DNA from: a virus
DNA: 23,850 bases
Strand: one strand, 5' to 3'
IMG/VR virus record: IMGVR_UViG_3300042945_003013
Span: 1-23,850 of that record
How positions within the stretch are numbered: position 1 is the stretch's first letter; the number at the start of each line of letters is the position of its first letter. Shown one piece after another: positions 8,320 through 14,105 of this stretch. Position numbers and translations under genes: made by a program. The notes beneath the pieces are model-generated. The model was not told where the DNA came from. It saw only the letters and a program-made list of their open reading frames with translations, and ran no database searches.

Positions 8320-8609
8320 CCGACTCTGACTACGTGTGGGCCGAGCTGGCCCGCCACCCGATCCGCCGGGCGATGCTCGGCCGCGAGCGGTGCGACGAGA
8401 TCACCGCGACGGCCGCCGCGATGTCGCCCACAGGCCAGGCCGCGGCGACGGCGAACAACCGGGCAGCCGTGCGGCGGCTCTGGGAGGGCCGCGTTCGCGA
8501 CGAATACGCGAGCCGCGCGGGCTTCGCGTTCATGACCATGCTGATCATGTGGGCCATCGGGGCCATCGTCCAGGCATTGGTGAAGCAGTGGTGGGAGGAG
8601 CACAGGTGA
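8316..8609 (+). CDS. Small C-terminal single-span membrane protein, holin candidate
   Basis: 97 residues from ATG 8316, with GGGAGG at 8302-8307. The N-terminal 65 residues are hydrophilic and helical. Residues 70-89 form a hydrophobic segment (FAFMTMLIMWAIGAIVQAL), followed by a short charged tail (KQWWEEHR). One span near the C-terminus fits small phage membrane proteins such as class III holins, antiholins or tail-anchored proteins. Function is inferred from position after the proteases. Confidence 0.72.
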   Translation: MTDSDYVWAELARHPIRRAMLGRERCDEITATAAAMSPTGQAAATANNRAAVRRLWEGRVRDEYASRAGFAFMTMLIMWAIGAIVQALVKQWWEEHR

Positions 8610-8887
8610 GTACCGAGACAATCGAAATCGCTCTGCGGACGGCCCGCGAGTTTGGCGTGCCGTTCATTTTTCTGGTGGCGATCATGTGGCTGATCCGCGA
8701 GGCGGCTCACGCCATGCACCGGACGGTCGTTATTCCCGTTGTCGACGCTCACTCGACCTTCCTCCGGCAGACGACCGCCACGCTGGAGGGCCTCGGCCGC
8801 ACTCAGGAGCGGCAGGCCGAGACGCTCGCCGAGCTGGCCGCCGGCCAGCGTGAGATCCACGCCGCCCTCGCTGGGAAGACACGGTGA
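8606..8887 (+). CDS. Membrane protein with coiled coil, holin/spanin candidate
   Basis: 93 residues from GTG 8606 (GTGA overlap), with a strong GGGAGGAG at 8592-8599. A hydrophobic segment at about residues 17-31 (GVPFIFLVAIMWLI) is followed by a long helical region, 50-90, rich in Glu, Gln, Arg and Leu with a coiled-coil-like pattern. This topology resembles the one-span inner-membrane component of phage lysis systems (i-spanin) or a small holin, but no specific family is recognised and there is no lipobox partner in view. Confidence 0.7.
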   Translation: MSTETIEIALRTAREFGVPFIFLVAIMWLIREAAHAMHRTVVIPVVDAHSTFLRQTTATLEGLGRTQERQAETLAELAAGQREIHAALAGKTR

Positions 8888-9249
8888 CCGACGACGCCCT
8901 CGCATCGCTCCAGGCCCACGTCCGGGCCACGCTCGGCTCCCGGGTCCACTACGCCCAGTCCTGGCGGGTGGACGAACTGACGCGGCTGGTGGTCAGGCAT
9001 TGGCCAAGCCGCCACCTCGAGGACATCGAGCGGCTCGGCGGCGAGAACCACAAGGCGATCGACCACGTGCTCACGCTCGTGCGGGCACAGGTCCGCGAGC
9101 GGTGGGAGGCGGCCCACGGCGTCGGGCCGCTGTGGCCGATGCTCCTCGCCGGCACGACGTCGGCCATCTGCCAGGTTCTCCTCGGCCTGTGGTGGAGCAC
9201 GCCGTCCTGGCGGGTGCAGCTGGAGCAGATGGCGAGCCGGGTAGACTGA
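8884..9249 (+). CDS. Small protein with C-terminal membrane span
   Basis: 121 residues from GTG 8884 (GTGA overlap). The N-terminal 78 residues are soluble, helical and rich in His/Arg. Residues 81-104 (GPLWPMLLAGTTSAICQVLLGLWW) form a likely transmembrane helix, with a short tail after it. It closes the eleven-gene coupled block and is followed 4 nt later by a tRNA. Function unknown; probably membrane-bound and expressed with the lysis genes. Confidence 0.7.
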   Translation: MTDDALASLQAHVRATLGSRVHYAQSWRVDELTRLVVRHWPSRHLEDIERLGGENHKAIDHVLTLVRAQVRERWEAAHGVGPLWPMLLAGTTSAICQVLLGLWWSTPSWRVQLEQMASRVD

Positions 9250-9253
9250 ATCC

Positions 9254-9329
9254 AGCAGCGTAGAGGAGGCCAGTCGTCCTCGCCGGGCTCATAACCCGGA
9301 GATCGTCGGTGCGAATCCGACCGCTGCCA
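9254..9329 (+). tRNA. Initiator-type tRNA-Met (CAT anticodon)
   Basis: A complete cloverleaf can be folded. The acceptor stem 9254-9260/9322-9328 has six pairs plus a first-position A.C mismatch. The D stem is GAGG/CCTC with an 11-nt loop. The anticodon stem is CCGGG/CCCGG with loop CTCATAA (CAT at 9290-9292). The variable loop is 5 nt, and the T stem GTCGG/CCGAC has a 7-nt loop. Three initiator hallmarks are present: an unpaired 1.72 position, A11-T24 in the D stem, and three G-C pairs next to the anticodon loop. CCA is not encoded (ACT follows). The D loop lacks the usual GG at 18-19 and the T loop reads TGCGAAT, so two tertiary-contact positions are atypical. It starts 4 nt after a stop codon, so it is probably processed from the late transcript. 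Confidence 0.88.
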
Positions 9330-9396
9330 CTGAAACCCCGAGCCGCTGAAACACGCGGCCGGGTCGCCGGCGGGAGCCCCCATCCGCGCCGCTGCG

Positions 9397-9430
9397 GCCG
9401 CTGCCGGGTGGGGGGATTCCCGGCAGCGGC
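9397..9430. terminator. Strong hairpin between converging operons
   Basis: Bases 9397-9408 (GCCGCTGCCGGG) and 9419-9430 pair perfectly over 12 bp with a 10-nt loop. The hairpin lies between the rightward late block with its tRNA and the leftward early operon, so it can act on transcripts from both sides. There is no T tract on either strand. It could be a bidirectional terminator or a transcript-end stabiliser. A smaller hairpin, GCCGC/GCGGC, lies at 9342-9359. Confidence 0.6.
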
Positions 9431-9435
9431 ACCGC

Positions 9436-9570
9436 TCACTTGATGACGGCCACGACGATCTCGATCACGTCGTGGATCGCCCGGGCCAGCCGCGAGTCGG
9501 TGCCGAGCTCCTGGCCGAGCCGGATCAGTACGAGGGAGTGGACAAGGGAGGACCAGTTGGGGCGGATCAT
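9436..9570 (-). CDS. Small unknown protein (44 aa), last gene of leftward operon
   Basis: Starts at 9570 with GGAGAGG 5 nt upstream and overlaps the previous stop as ATGA (9567-9570). The product has a hydrophilic N-terminus, a helical middle and a hydrophobic Ile/Val-rich end (DVIEIVVAVIK) that may contact the membrane. It ends just before the large hairpin. No family is recognised, but the good ribosome binding site and coupled start support translation. Confidence 0.6.
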   Translation of the reverse strand: MIRPNWSSLVHSLVLIRLGQELGTDSRLARAIHDVIEIVVAVIK

Positions 9571-10199
9571 GTGTGCCTCTCCAGATTCCTATACGGCACA
9601 TCCAAGTCGTAGACCTTCCACTTCTCAGGATTGTCTTCAAAGTCGTCGGCAGAGAAGACTTGGAAACGTCGCGGATCGGAATCAGTAAACCAGAAATCCA
9701 CCAACGCTTGCCCGTAGTATTCTCTCAATATGCCGTAAGAGACACACGAAGCGAGTGACGGCATCAAGCGACAGAGTCCACTGCCGATATGCCCGATTGC
9801 CATCGTCTCCTTCTCATGCGGCTTGGCCTCCGCTTTCTCAGCCAATGCCAACGCCGCCCGCAAGCACGCGAGGCACACCCATGCCGTCGCAGATTCGTAG
9901 TCCGGCTCCTCGCCAAGTTGAACCACAGCGTCCTTTTGTGCTCCGCATTCGTTGCAGGCGGGCGGTTGCGTCCATGTCGGCACGTTTCCTGACGGCCACA
10001 TGTGCTGGTCGAGCTGCTGCCGTATCACGGCATCGCATTTGTCTGGGTCTGGGTTTGGGCCGAGTTTCCTCAATTCTTCTACGGGCCTTCCAAGTCCGCG
10101 AGACCGGAGGTGGTCGCAGTATTTCCGTGTCGCCTTTTCCCAATCCTCGAATCTGGCCACTAGGTCATTTGCTTGCGTCTGTCGCGTGATGATCTTCAC
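9567..10199 (-). CDS. Zinc-ribbon protein of unknown function
   Basis: 210 residues from GTG 10199, overlapping the previous stop as GTGA. The centre has a four-cysteine site, Cys82 and Cys85 (CNEC) with Cys109 and Cys112 (CLAC), separated by an acidic loop, which fits a zinc ribbon. The N-terminal third is charged and helical. The C-terminal third is aromatic-rich (YGQALVDFWFTDSDPRRF). Its base composition is visibly poorer in GC than the right arm, suggesting a different origin. No enzymatic motif is seen. Confidence 0.78.
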   Translation of the reverse strand: MKIITRQTQANDLVARFEDWEKATRKYCDHLRSRGLGRPVEELRKLGPNPDPDKCDAVIRQQLDQHMWPSGNVPTWTQPPACNECGAQKDAVVQLGEEPDYESATAWVCLACLRAALALAEKAEAKPHEKETMAIGHIGSGLCRLMPSLASCVSYGILREYYGQALVDFWFTDSDPRRFQVFSADDFEDNPEKWKVYDLDVPYRNLERHT

Positions 10200-10474
10200 G
10201 TGTTCGCCTCCCCCTGCTCTTTCGCGGCCATGATCCTCCTCATCCGCTGCCCTATGATCCGCACGAGATTGTCGCAGGCGTCTACAACCTTGCATTCCTC
10301 ATCCGATCGCCGCCGCATTTCCGCCCGACCGTCTGGCGGTATGGTGTCGCTGTCCGCGAGCTTGCCATAGGACACGGCAAGATTCATGTGGCTGGAAGAC
10401 AGCATCTTCAGCGCGTCGCACGTGATCCGCATTTCGTCCAGCGTGAAACAAAACTCGTAGGATTCGTCGGTCAT
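10196..10474 (-). CDS. Small helical protein, unknown
   Basis: 92 residues from ATG 10474 with GGAGG about 7 nt upstream. It looks wholly alpha-helical, with Asp/Glu and Arg/Met-rich stretches (EMRRRSDEECKVVDACDNLVRIIGQRMRRI). There is no signal or span. It is coupled to neighbours on both sides (tcat at 10471-10474 and GTGA at 10196-10199). Function unknown; the position directly after the primase-polymerase gene makes an accessory early role likely. Confidence 0.72.
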   Translation of the reverse strand: MTDESYEFCFTLDEMRITCDALKMLSSSHMNLAVSYGKLADSDTIPPDGRAEMRRRSDEECKVVDACDNLVRIIGQRMRRIMAAKEQGEANT

Positions 10475-10965
10475 GCCACGGCCTCCTTCGCCAACAGTTG
10501 AGCAGGAAACGCCGCCACGGCAACGTCCTGCGGGCTCACAATCCATTCGTAGACGGTCCCATCCGGGTGCCTGGACGGCGGGAGGACGCTCTGGGCGGCG
10601 CGGCCGCCGAGGCGGATCTCCAGCATCCCGAGTTTCACCACGGCGGTCTGCGGCATCCACGGCTCCCAGCAGTACAGCCGGTGCTCGCCGCGGCTCGACT
10701 TCCACCGCGGCGTCGGGATGTCGGTGATGCCGTAGGCGGCGAGCTCCTCGATCCCGGGCCACTCGTCAAACTCGACGTCCACGACGCCGGAGGCCGGCCC
10801 CAGCAGGAGGCCGACGTTCGCCCCGGCCCGCAGCCAGGCGGCGACGTCCTCCGGGCTGCCCGTGCTCCTGGTCTGCCATGCGGCCCCGACGGGCCGCTTC
10901 TCGCGGCGGGCCAACCGGACGAACCGGCAGCCGATGGACGCGAGGGATTCGATTTCGGGGTTCAT
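10471..10965 (-). CDS. Stand-alone primase-polymerase (AEP, Prim-Pol domain)
   Basis: 164 residues from ATG 10965. The order of motifs matches the bifunctional primase-polymerase N-terminal domain: a W30 and helical start, a W44 segment, GANVGLLLGPASG (48-60), the metal-binding strand VVDVEFD (D63, E65), a SSRGEHRLY motif with H95 (compare the usual sGGxH), and QSVLPPSRHPDG-YEW (125-141), the conserved PPS motif. These proteins make primers or extend DNA. The usual fused helicase or C-terminal domain is absent, so it is a minimal Prim-Pol. The DxD pair is present as DxE. It lies in an early leftward operon rather than beside the origin. Confidence 0.85.
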   Translation of the reverse strand: MNPEIESLASIGCRFVRLARREKRPVGAAWQTRSTGSPEDVAAWLRAGANVGLLLGPASGVVDVEFDEWPGIEELAAYGITDIPTPRWKSSRGEHRLYCWEPWMPQTAVVKLGMLEIRLGGRAAQSVLPPSRHPDGTVYEWIVSPQDVAVAAFPAQLLAKEAVA

Positions 10966-11225
10966 GCTGCGGCCTCCATCACAAGGGCGGACTCTATCAG
11001 CCGCACGGCCTCGCGTGCGGTCACCAAGGTGCCGGGCTCCAGCCCGGCATCGGGGCAGACGACGGAATAGGTGGCCGGCCCGGGCTGCCAGCCCATGCGG
11101 CCCGTCGGCATGAGCCGCTCCACCATCGGGGCGTGGCAATACACGTGGATGTCCTCTCGACCGATCCATCGGCACTCGCCGGAGGCGAGGCCGTGGACGG
11201 CGGCGGTGCGGGAAGCGGCGGTCAT
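10962..11225 (-). CDS. Small unknown early protein
   Basis: 87 residues from ATG 11225, coupled upstream and downstream through ATGA overlaps. It contains CRWIGREDIHVYCHAP, GPATYSVVCPDAG and TAREAVRLIESA segments, which look like a compact alpha/beta fold with several Cys. No family is recognised. The position before Prim-Pol suggests an early host-takeover or replication accessory role, which is inference. Confidence 0.68.
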   Translation of the reverse strand: MTAASRTAAVHGLASGECRWIGREDIHVYCHAPMVERLMPTGRMGWQPGPATYSVVCPDAGLEPGTLVTAREAVRLIESALVMEAAA

Positions 11226-11419
11226 GCTGCGGCCTCCAGTTCGCCGCACAAAGCGAGGAACAGGGCGGAGGACATGCGGGCCTCGGCGACCTTCATGCAG
11301 GCGGAGAACACGATGTCGGACTCCGGGCGGAAATCGGCCATCAGGCCGCACATCACGTCGCGGATCTGATCGTCGGTCAGGGCTTCGATGCGGGCGGTCA
11401 TGGCTTCGGCGGCGGTCAT
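11222..11419 (-). CDS. Small helical early protein
   Basis: 65 residues from ATG 11419, which has GGAG 9 nt upstream; a second ATG at 11401 lacks a ribosome binding site. The upstream in-frame extension to 11503 has no support. The product is helical with a DDQIRDVMCGLMADF segment and an Ala-rich end. No family recognised. Overlaps the next gene by ATGA. Confidence 0.65.
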   Translation of the reverse strand: MTAAEAMTARIEALTDDQIRDVMCGLMADFRPESDIVFSACMKVAEARMSSALFLALCGELEAAA

Positions 11420-11486
11420 GGGGGTGGGCTCCGGTGTTCGTGGTGGTGTTGCCCGCCGGCCCTGTGCCGGCGGGCGTGGTGGTCGG

Positions 11487-11831
11487 TCAGACGGCGAACT
11501 CAACTACAACTTGGTTCACCCCGTTGAACGCCTGGAACTTGCCGTTCTTGATCCAGCAAGGAAAGCCAACTGGCAGCTTTTGGACAGCGTCCAGAGTGCC
11601 GCCGGCGGCCAAAATCTTCTTGGCTTGCTCGGCAAACGTTGCAAACTTGGCCAGGTACTTTGTGTCGGCCGCTGTGCCGCGTTCGCCGCGGGCCTTGCTG
11701 GCACAGATGACGCCCCAGTGCTGCTCTTCTCCATTCACCTCAACGCGAACAGTTCGCTTGAGGTTTGTCTTGCCGCAGCAACCGCAAGTGTCTTCGTCGC
11801 TCATCCCGATGATTTTGATTCCGGCGTTCAT
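11487..11831 (-). CDS. CxCC zinc-finger-like early protein (first gene of leftward operon)
   Basis: 114 residues from ATG 11831, with GGGAGAG 6 nt upstream. The N-terminus has a compact CGCCGK motif (residues 16-21) followed by a TNLKRTVRVEVNG strand, as seen in small phage metal-binding proteins. The middle, KARGERGTAADTKYLAKFATFAEQAKKI, is basic and helical, and the last third is aromatic (FPCWIKNGKFQAFNGVNQVVVEF). It is the first gene after a promoter-operator at 11886-11914, with a leader of about 50 nt. Its exact role is unknown. Confidence 0.75.
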   Translation of the reverse strand: MNAGIKIIGMSDEDTCGCCGKTNLKRTVRVEVNGEEQHWGVICASKARGERGTAADTKYLAKFATFAEQAKKILAAGGTLDAVQKLPVGFPCWIKNGKFQAFNGVNQVVVEFAV

Positions 11832-11885
11832 CGTTTCTCTCCCGGCTGGCGTCTCGCGGGTCTCACTCGCCCGCGTCATGCCCAC

Positions 11886-11914
11886 ACTGTATCCAATCGG
11901 ATACAGCCATGCAA
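11886..11914 (-). promoter_or_regulatory. Leftward early promoter with embedded palindromic operator
   Basis: On the minus strand: -35 TTGCAT (complement of 11909-11914), a 17-nt spacer, and -10 TACAGT (complement of 11886-11891), about 55 nt upstream of the first leftward gene. The spacer and -10 contain an 18-bp operator at 11888-11905, TGTATCCGATTGGATACA on the minus strand, with two 7-bp inverted arms around GATT. A repressor bound here would block RNA polymerase. The rightward promoter at 14106-14134 has the same layout. Confidence 0.75.
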
Positions 11915-11964
11915 GGGCATGAGCCAAAAAAATCCGTGGGGCCTGTTTTCCCCGCGGAAAGGGG

Positions 11965-12153
11965 CTACTTTTCGCCGCCCGGAGGGGCGGGCTTGAACCG
12001 GACAGCGTCCGCCCGGCGGATGAAGTTTTGGCCGTCGATGGCCACCGCCGGGAGGCGGCCGGCTGCGATCAGGCGATTGAGGTACGCGCGGGTCTTCCCG
12101 GCCAACTTGGCCGCGGTGCCGATTCGCACGTATTCGCTCGGGTCGATCTTCAT
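11965..12153 (-). CDS. Small MerR/excisionase-type helix-turn-helix protein
   Basis: 62 residues from ATG 12153. The sequence reads as a compact winged HTH of the excisionase/AlpA type: YVRIGTAAKLAGKTRAYLNRLIAAGRLPAVAIDGQNFIRRADAVRF, where helix-turn-helix is followed by a short wing. These proteins bind DNA and often direct excision or act as small regulators. It lies downstream of the integrase on the same strand, which fits Xis. There is no clear ribosome binding site before the ATG. Xis is a reasonable but unproven assignment. Confidence 0.72.
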   Translation of the reverse strand: MKIDPSEYVRIGTAAKLAGKTRAYLNRLIAAGRLPAVAIDGQNFIRRADAVRFKPAPPGGEK

Positions 12154-12184
12154 GGCCGCAAGTATTGCCGATCGGTGGCCGCGG

Positions 12185-12670
12185 TCAACCGTCGTCCAGC
12201 AGCTCGGCCTCGAGCACCTCCGCTGTGCCGTCATCCCGCAGCCGCAATCGAACGACGTACCACGTTCGGATCATCGCGCCGAAAGAGTTTTGAGCATCCA
12301 CGAACGACCGCACGACATACGTTCCGTCCCGCATCTTAGTGGCGTGGTTCCGAAGGTCAGCCACATCGAACATGCCAGGCCATTTTGCAGACCGCGGTGC
12401 CTTGAGCAGCGACTTGATATGCGACTGAGCATTGACGATTGCGAGGCTCCGATTGTCGGCGCTGGCGTCTACTTTCGATGGGGCGACAGGTCCATTCTGG
12501 ACCATGTAGACGCATCCACCGACAAACAACAGGAACGCGAGACAGCCCGCAGCGGCCGACGGATCGGATTTCTTTTTCGGCTGCGGCGTGGGCCGCCGTC
12601 GTGCCTGTCCGGCGTTGATCCGGATCGCCCCTTTGTCATCTTCGTCATCGAGAAAACTGAAGTCTGGCAT
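12185..12670 (-). CDS. Membrane-anchored protein with LKAPRSAKWP motif
   Basis: 161 residues from ATG 12670, with GGAGGG 6 nt upstream. The N-terminus is cytoplasmic and acidic then basic (RRRPTPQPKKK); residues 39-57 form one membrane span (AAAGCLAFLLFVGGCVYMV). The exported part carries SLLKAPRSAKWP at 87-98, a motif of the LKsPsSAkFP type known from many small bacterial membrane-anchored proteins of unknown function, followed by beta-strand-like segments (TYVVRSFVDAQNSFGAMIRTWYVVRLRL). It lies between integrase and Xis-like genes, a common place for lysogenic conversion or exclusion genes. Function not established. Confidence 0.75.
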   Translation of the reverse strand: MPDFSFLDDEDDKGAIRINAGQARRRPTPQPKKKSDPSAAAGCLAFLLFVGGCVYMVQNGPVAPSKVDASADNRSLAIVNAQSHIKSLLKAPRSAKWPGMFDVADLRNHATKMRDGTYVVRSFVDAQNSFGAMIRTWYVVRLRLRDDGTAEVLEAELLDDG

Positions 12671-12708
12671 GGAACCCTCCGGTTCGGTGGTGGGATAGTA
12701 CCTTGCCG

Positions 12709-13584
12709 CTACCCCGCGTCCAATCGCGGGAGCATGTCCGCCGGCTTCGGGCCGCGATTCAGGTAGCGCGGGTCGATGTACCACTTTCGCGTCGTCGCCG
12801 CCTGGGCGTGCCCGGCAAAGGCCACGGCCGTAGCGTCGTTCGTCGCCTTCGCCATGTGGCTGATTGCCGACCGCCTCACCTGCTGAAAGGCCATCCGTTT
12901 CCCGGCGAGGCCGGCCCGCGACAGGATGCCCTTCACCTTGTCCCAGAGGTACGTCCTCGCCTGTTTCCACGCGAACACGCGGTCCTTGTTGACCTTCAGC
13001 AATCGCTCGATCATGTCGCAGGCGGTCGGCGAGAGCTCATAGACGCGGGCTCGCCGCCCGCCCTTGCGGATCTCTCCTGGCACCGTCAGGAACGGCCGCG
13101 TGTAGTGGTGCGGCTCGACGTCGAGCAACGCACCGATCCGCTCGGTGGTCTCAAAGCAGACAATAATCAGGGCCGGGAAGAACTCGGCCGCTGGCACCAG
13201 GCCAACGTACCCCGGCGTGCTGGCAGCGGCCTTGAACATCCGCCGCAGCTCGTCTTCCGACCATGACACCGGCACGCGATCCGGCAACGGGGACGGTTGG
13301 CATGAAGGCAACGATGGAATCATGCGTCGATCGTTCGCCAGCCTCGCCAGGGCCATGAGCTGCGACCGCTCCTTCTCGGCAGAGTACGGCGACACAGTCG
13401 ATTGTCGGTGATCCATGTACCGGGCGAGAGTAATCTCGTCGGCGATGTCCTCAAGCTGCGGCGTGCGGCCGAGGAACTTTCCGAAGGCCCGGATCGTGCA
13501 GCCGTAGAGGCGGAACGTGTTCTCCGACTTCCCGCGGAGTTTGAGGGGCTTGTAGTAGCCGTCGAAAAACTGTTGCAAAGTCAT
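12709..13584 (-). CDS. int: Tyrosine recombinase / phage integrase
   Basis: 291 residues from ATG 13584, chosen because GGAGG lies about 8 nt upstream; a GTG at 13599 would place that sequence inside the gene. The N-terminal SAM-like core-binding domain (about 1-100) precedes a catalytic domain. Visible active-site positions are Arg149 (TTERIGALLDV), Lys174, Arg237 (QQVRRSAISH), His259 (AGH) and Tyr269 (KWYIDP). The first His of the HxxR box is replaced by Gln234, a variation that may affect activity. The gene sits beside a tRNA-like sequence that may be attP. It would mediate site-specific integration of the phage genome. Confidence 0.9.
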   Translation of the reverse strand: MTLQQFFDGYYKPLKLRGKSENTFRLYGCTIRAFGKFLGRTPQLEDIADEITLARYMDHRQSTVSPYSAEKERSQLMALARLANDRRMIPSLPSCQPSPLPDRVPVSWSEDELRRMFKAAASTPGYVGLVPAAEFFPALIIVCFETTERIGALLDVEPHHYTRPFLTVPGEIRKGGRRARVYELSPTACDMIERLLKVNKDRVFAWKQARTYLWDKVKGILSRAGLAGKRMAFQQVRRSAISHMAKATNDATAVAFAGHAQAATTRKWYIDPRYLNRGPKPADMLPRLDAG

Positions 13585-13680
13585 GGCGTGTACCTCCACG
13601 TAAGGGATAGTTCACGCATCCGTGCCATGTCGGCCGGTCTGCTCCGCGGGCCGGTTATGCGGGTTATCGGGCCTTTTTTC

Positions 13681-13699
13681 CGAATCCTACCCCCGCCAC
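13681..13699. other. Possible attP core resembling a tRNA 3' end
   Basis: The sequence CGAATCCTACCCCCGCCAC reads like the 3' part of a tRNA gene: the end of a T loop (CGAAT), the 3' T-stem strand (CCTAC), a 7-nt 3' acceptor strand (CCCCGCC) and A73. The matching 5' tRNA halves are not nearby, so it is not a tRNA gene. Phage integrases often use such tRNA 3' ends as attachment cores, and this one is about 100 bp upstream of the integrase start. The call rests on resemblance only. Confidence 0.45.
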
Positions 13700-13706
13700 T
13701 CAGGCT

Positions 13707-13739
13707 GCCGCGGTGGTCCTTTCGGAAGGACGCCGCGGC
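13707..13739. repeat. Imperfect hairpin in control region
   Basis: GCCGCGG (13707-13713) pairs with CCGCGGC (13733-13739), and inside it GTCCTT (13716-13721) pairs with AAGGAC (13726-13731) around a TCGG loop; a small TG/G bulge separates the two stems. The hairpin lies between integrase and repressor genes. No T tract follows, so a regulatory or protein-binding role is as likely as termination. Confidence 0.55.
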
Positions 13740-13755
13740 GGCTTCTTATCGACCA

Positions 13756-13780
13756 TTGCTTCGCGTCGGAGCCGAAGCAA
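13756..13780. repeat. Inverted repeat upstream of the repressor gene
   Basis: TTGCTTCG (13756-13763) and CGAAGCAA (13773-13780) are perfect 8-bp arms around a 9-nt spacer, ending 25 nt before the repressor start. The symmetry and position suggest a binding site for autoregulation or for the integrase/Xis proteins. It does not match the TGTA-N10-TACA operators at the two early promoters. Confidence 0.5.
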
Positions 13781-13805
13781 GTCTTAGCAGGGAGGCCGCG
13801 GAATC

Positions 13806-14063
13806 ATGGCTACCGGAAGCAAAGGACAGGTTGGCGGCAGGCCGCGTGAGTGGGAACTTTGCGAGCTTGGCCAACGCATCGAGCGTCGACTGGAGAAACT
13901 CCGCATGTCCGTAGACGAACTTGCGGAAGTGACAGGCGTCCACCGGCAGACTATCTACGACATGATGTCCGGCGAGACCAAGGAACCTCGCAACTCGACG
14001 CTTCGCAGTGTCGCCTCGGGGCTTGGGACAACTCGCGAAGAACTGGCCGGCGACCTCTTCTAG
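13806..14063 (+). CDS. Xre/Cro-CI-type helix-turn-helix repressor
   Basis: 85 residues from ATG 13806, with GGGAGG at 13790-13795. Residues 18-80 form a five-helix Xre-type DNA-binding domain: LCELGQRIERRLEKLRMS, then VDELAEVTGVHRQTIYDMMSG (the HTH) and TLRSVASGLGTTREELAGDLF. There is no C-terminal peptidase or oligomerisation domain, so unlike lambda CI it cannot self-cleave; it must be controlled another way. It lies between the integrase and the rightward early promoter and is the best candidate to bind the 18-bp operators at both early promoters. Confidence 0.85.
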   Translation: MATGSKGQVGGRPREWELCELGQRIERRLEKLRMSVDELAEVTGVHRQTIYDMMSGETKEPRNSTLRSVASGLGTTREELAGDLF

Positions 14064-14105
14064 CCCCTGCAAAACAGCAGTTGTACGGCGTCCCCGATTT
14101 CGCTG

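Noticed and set aside
11886-11914. Reading the 11886-11914 palindrome as a simple terminator
   Set aside because: Its spacing relative to TTGCAT and TACAGT and the mirrored design at 14106-14134 fit an operator-promoter far better.
13671-13679. GCC followed by six T as an intrinsic terminator
   Set aside because: No good hairpin immediately upstream; the T run is more likely part of the att region.
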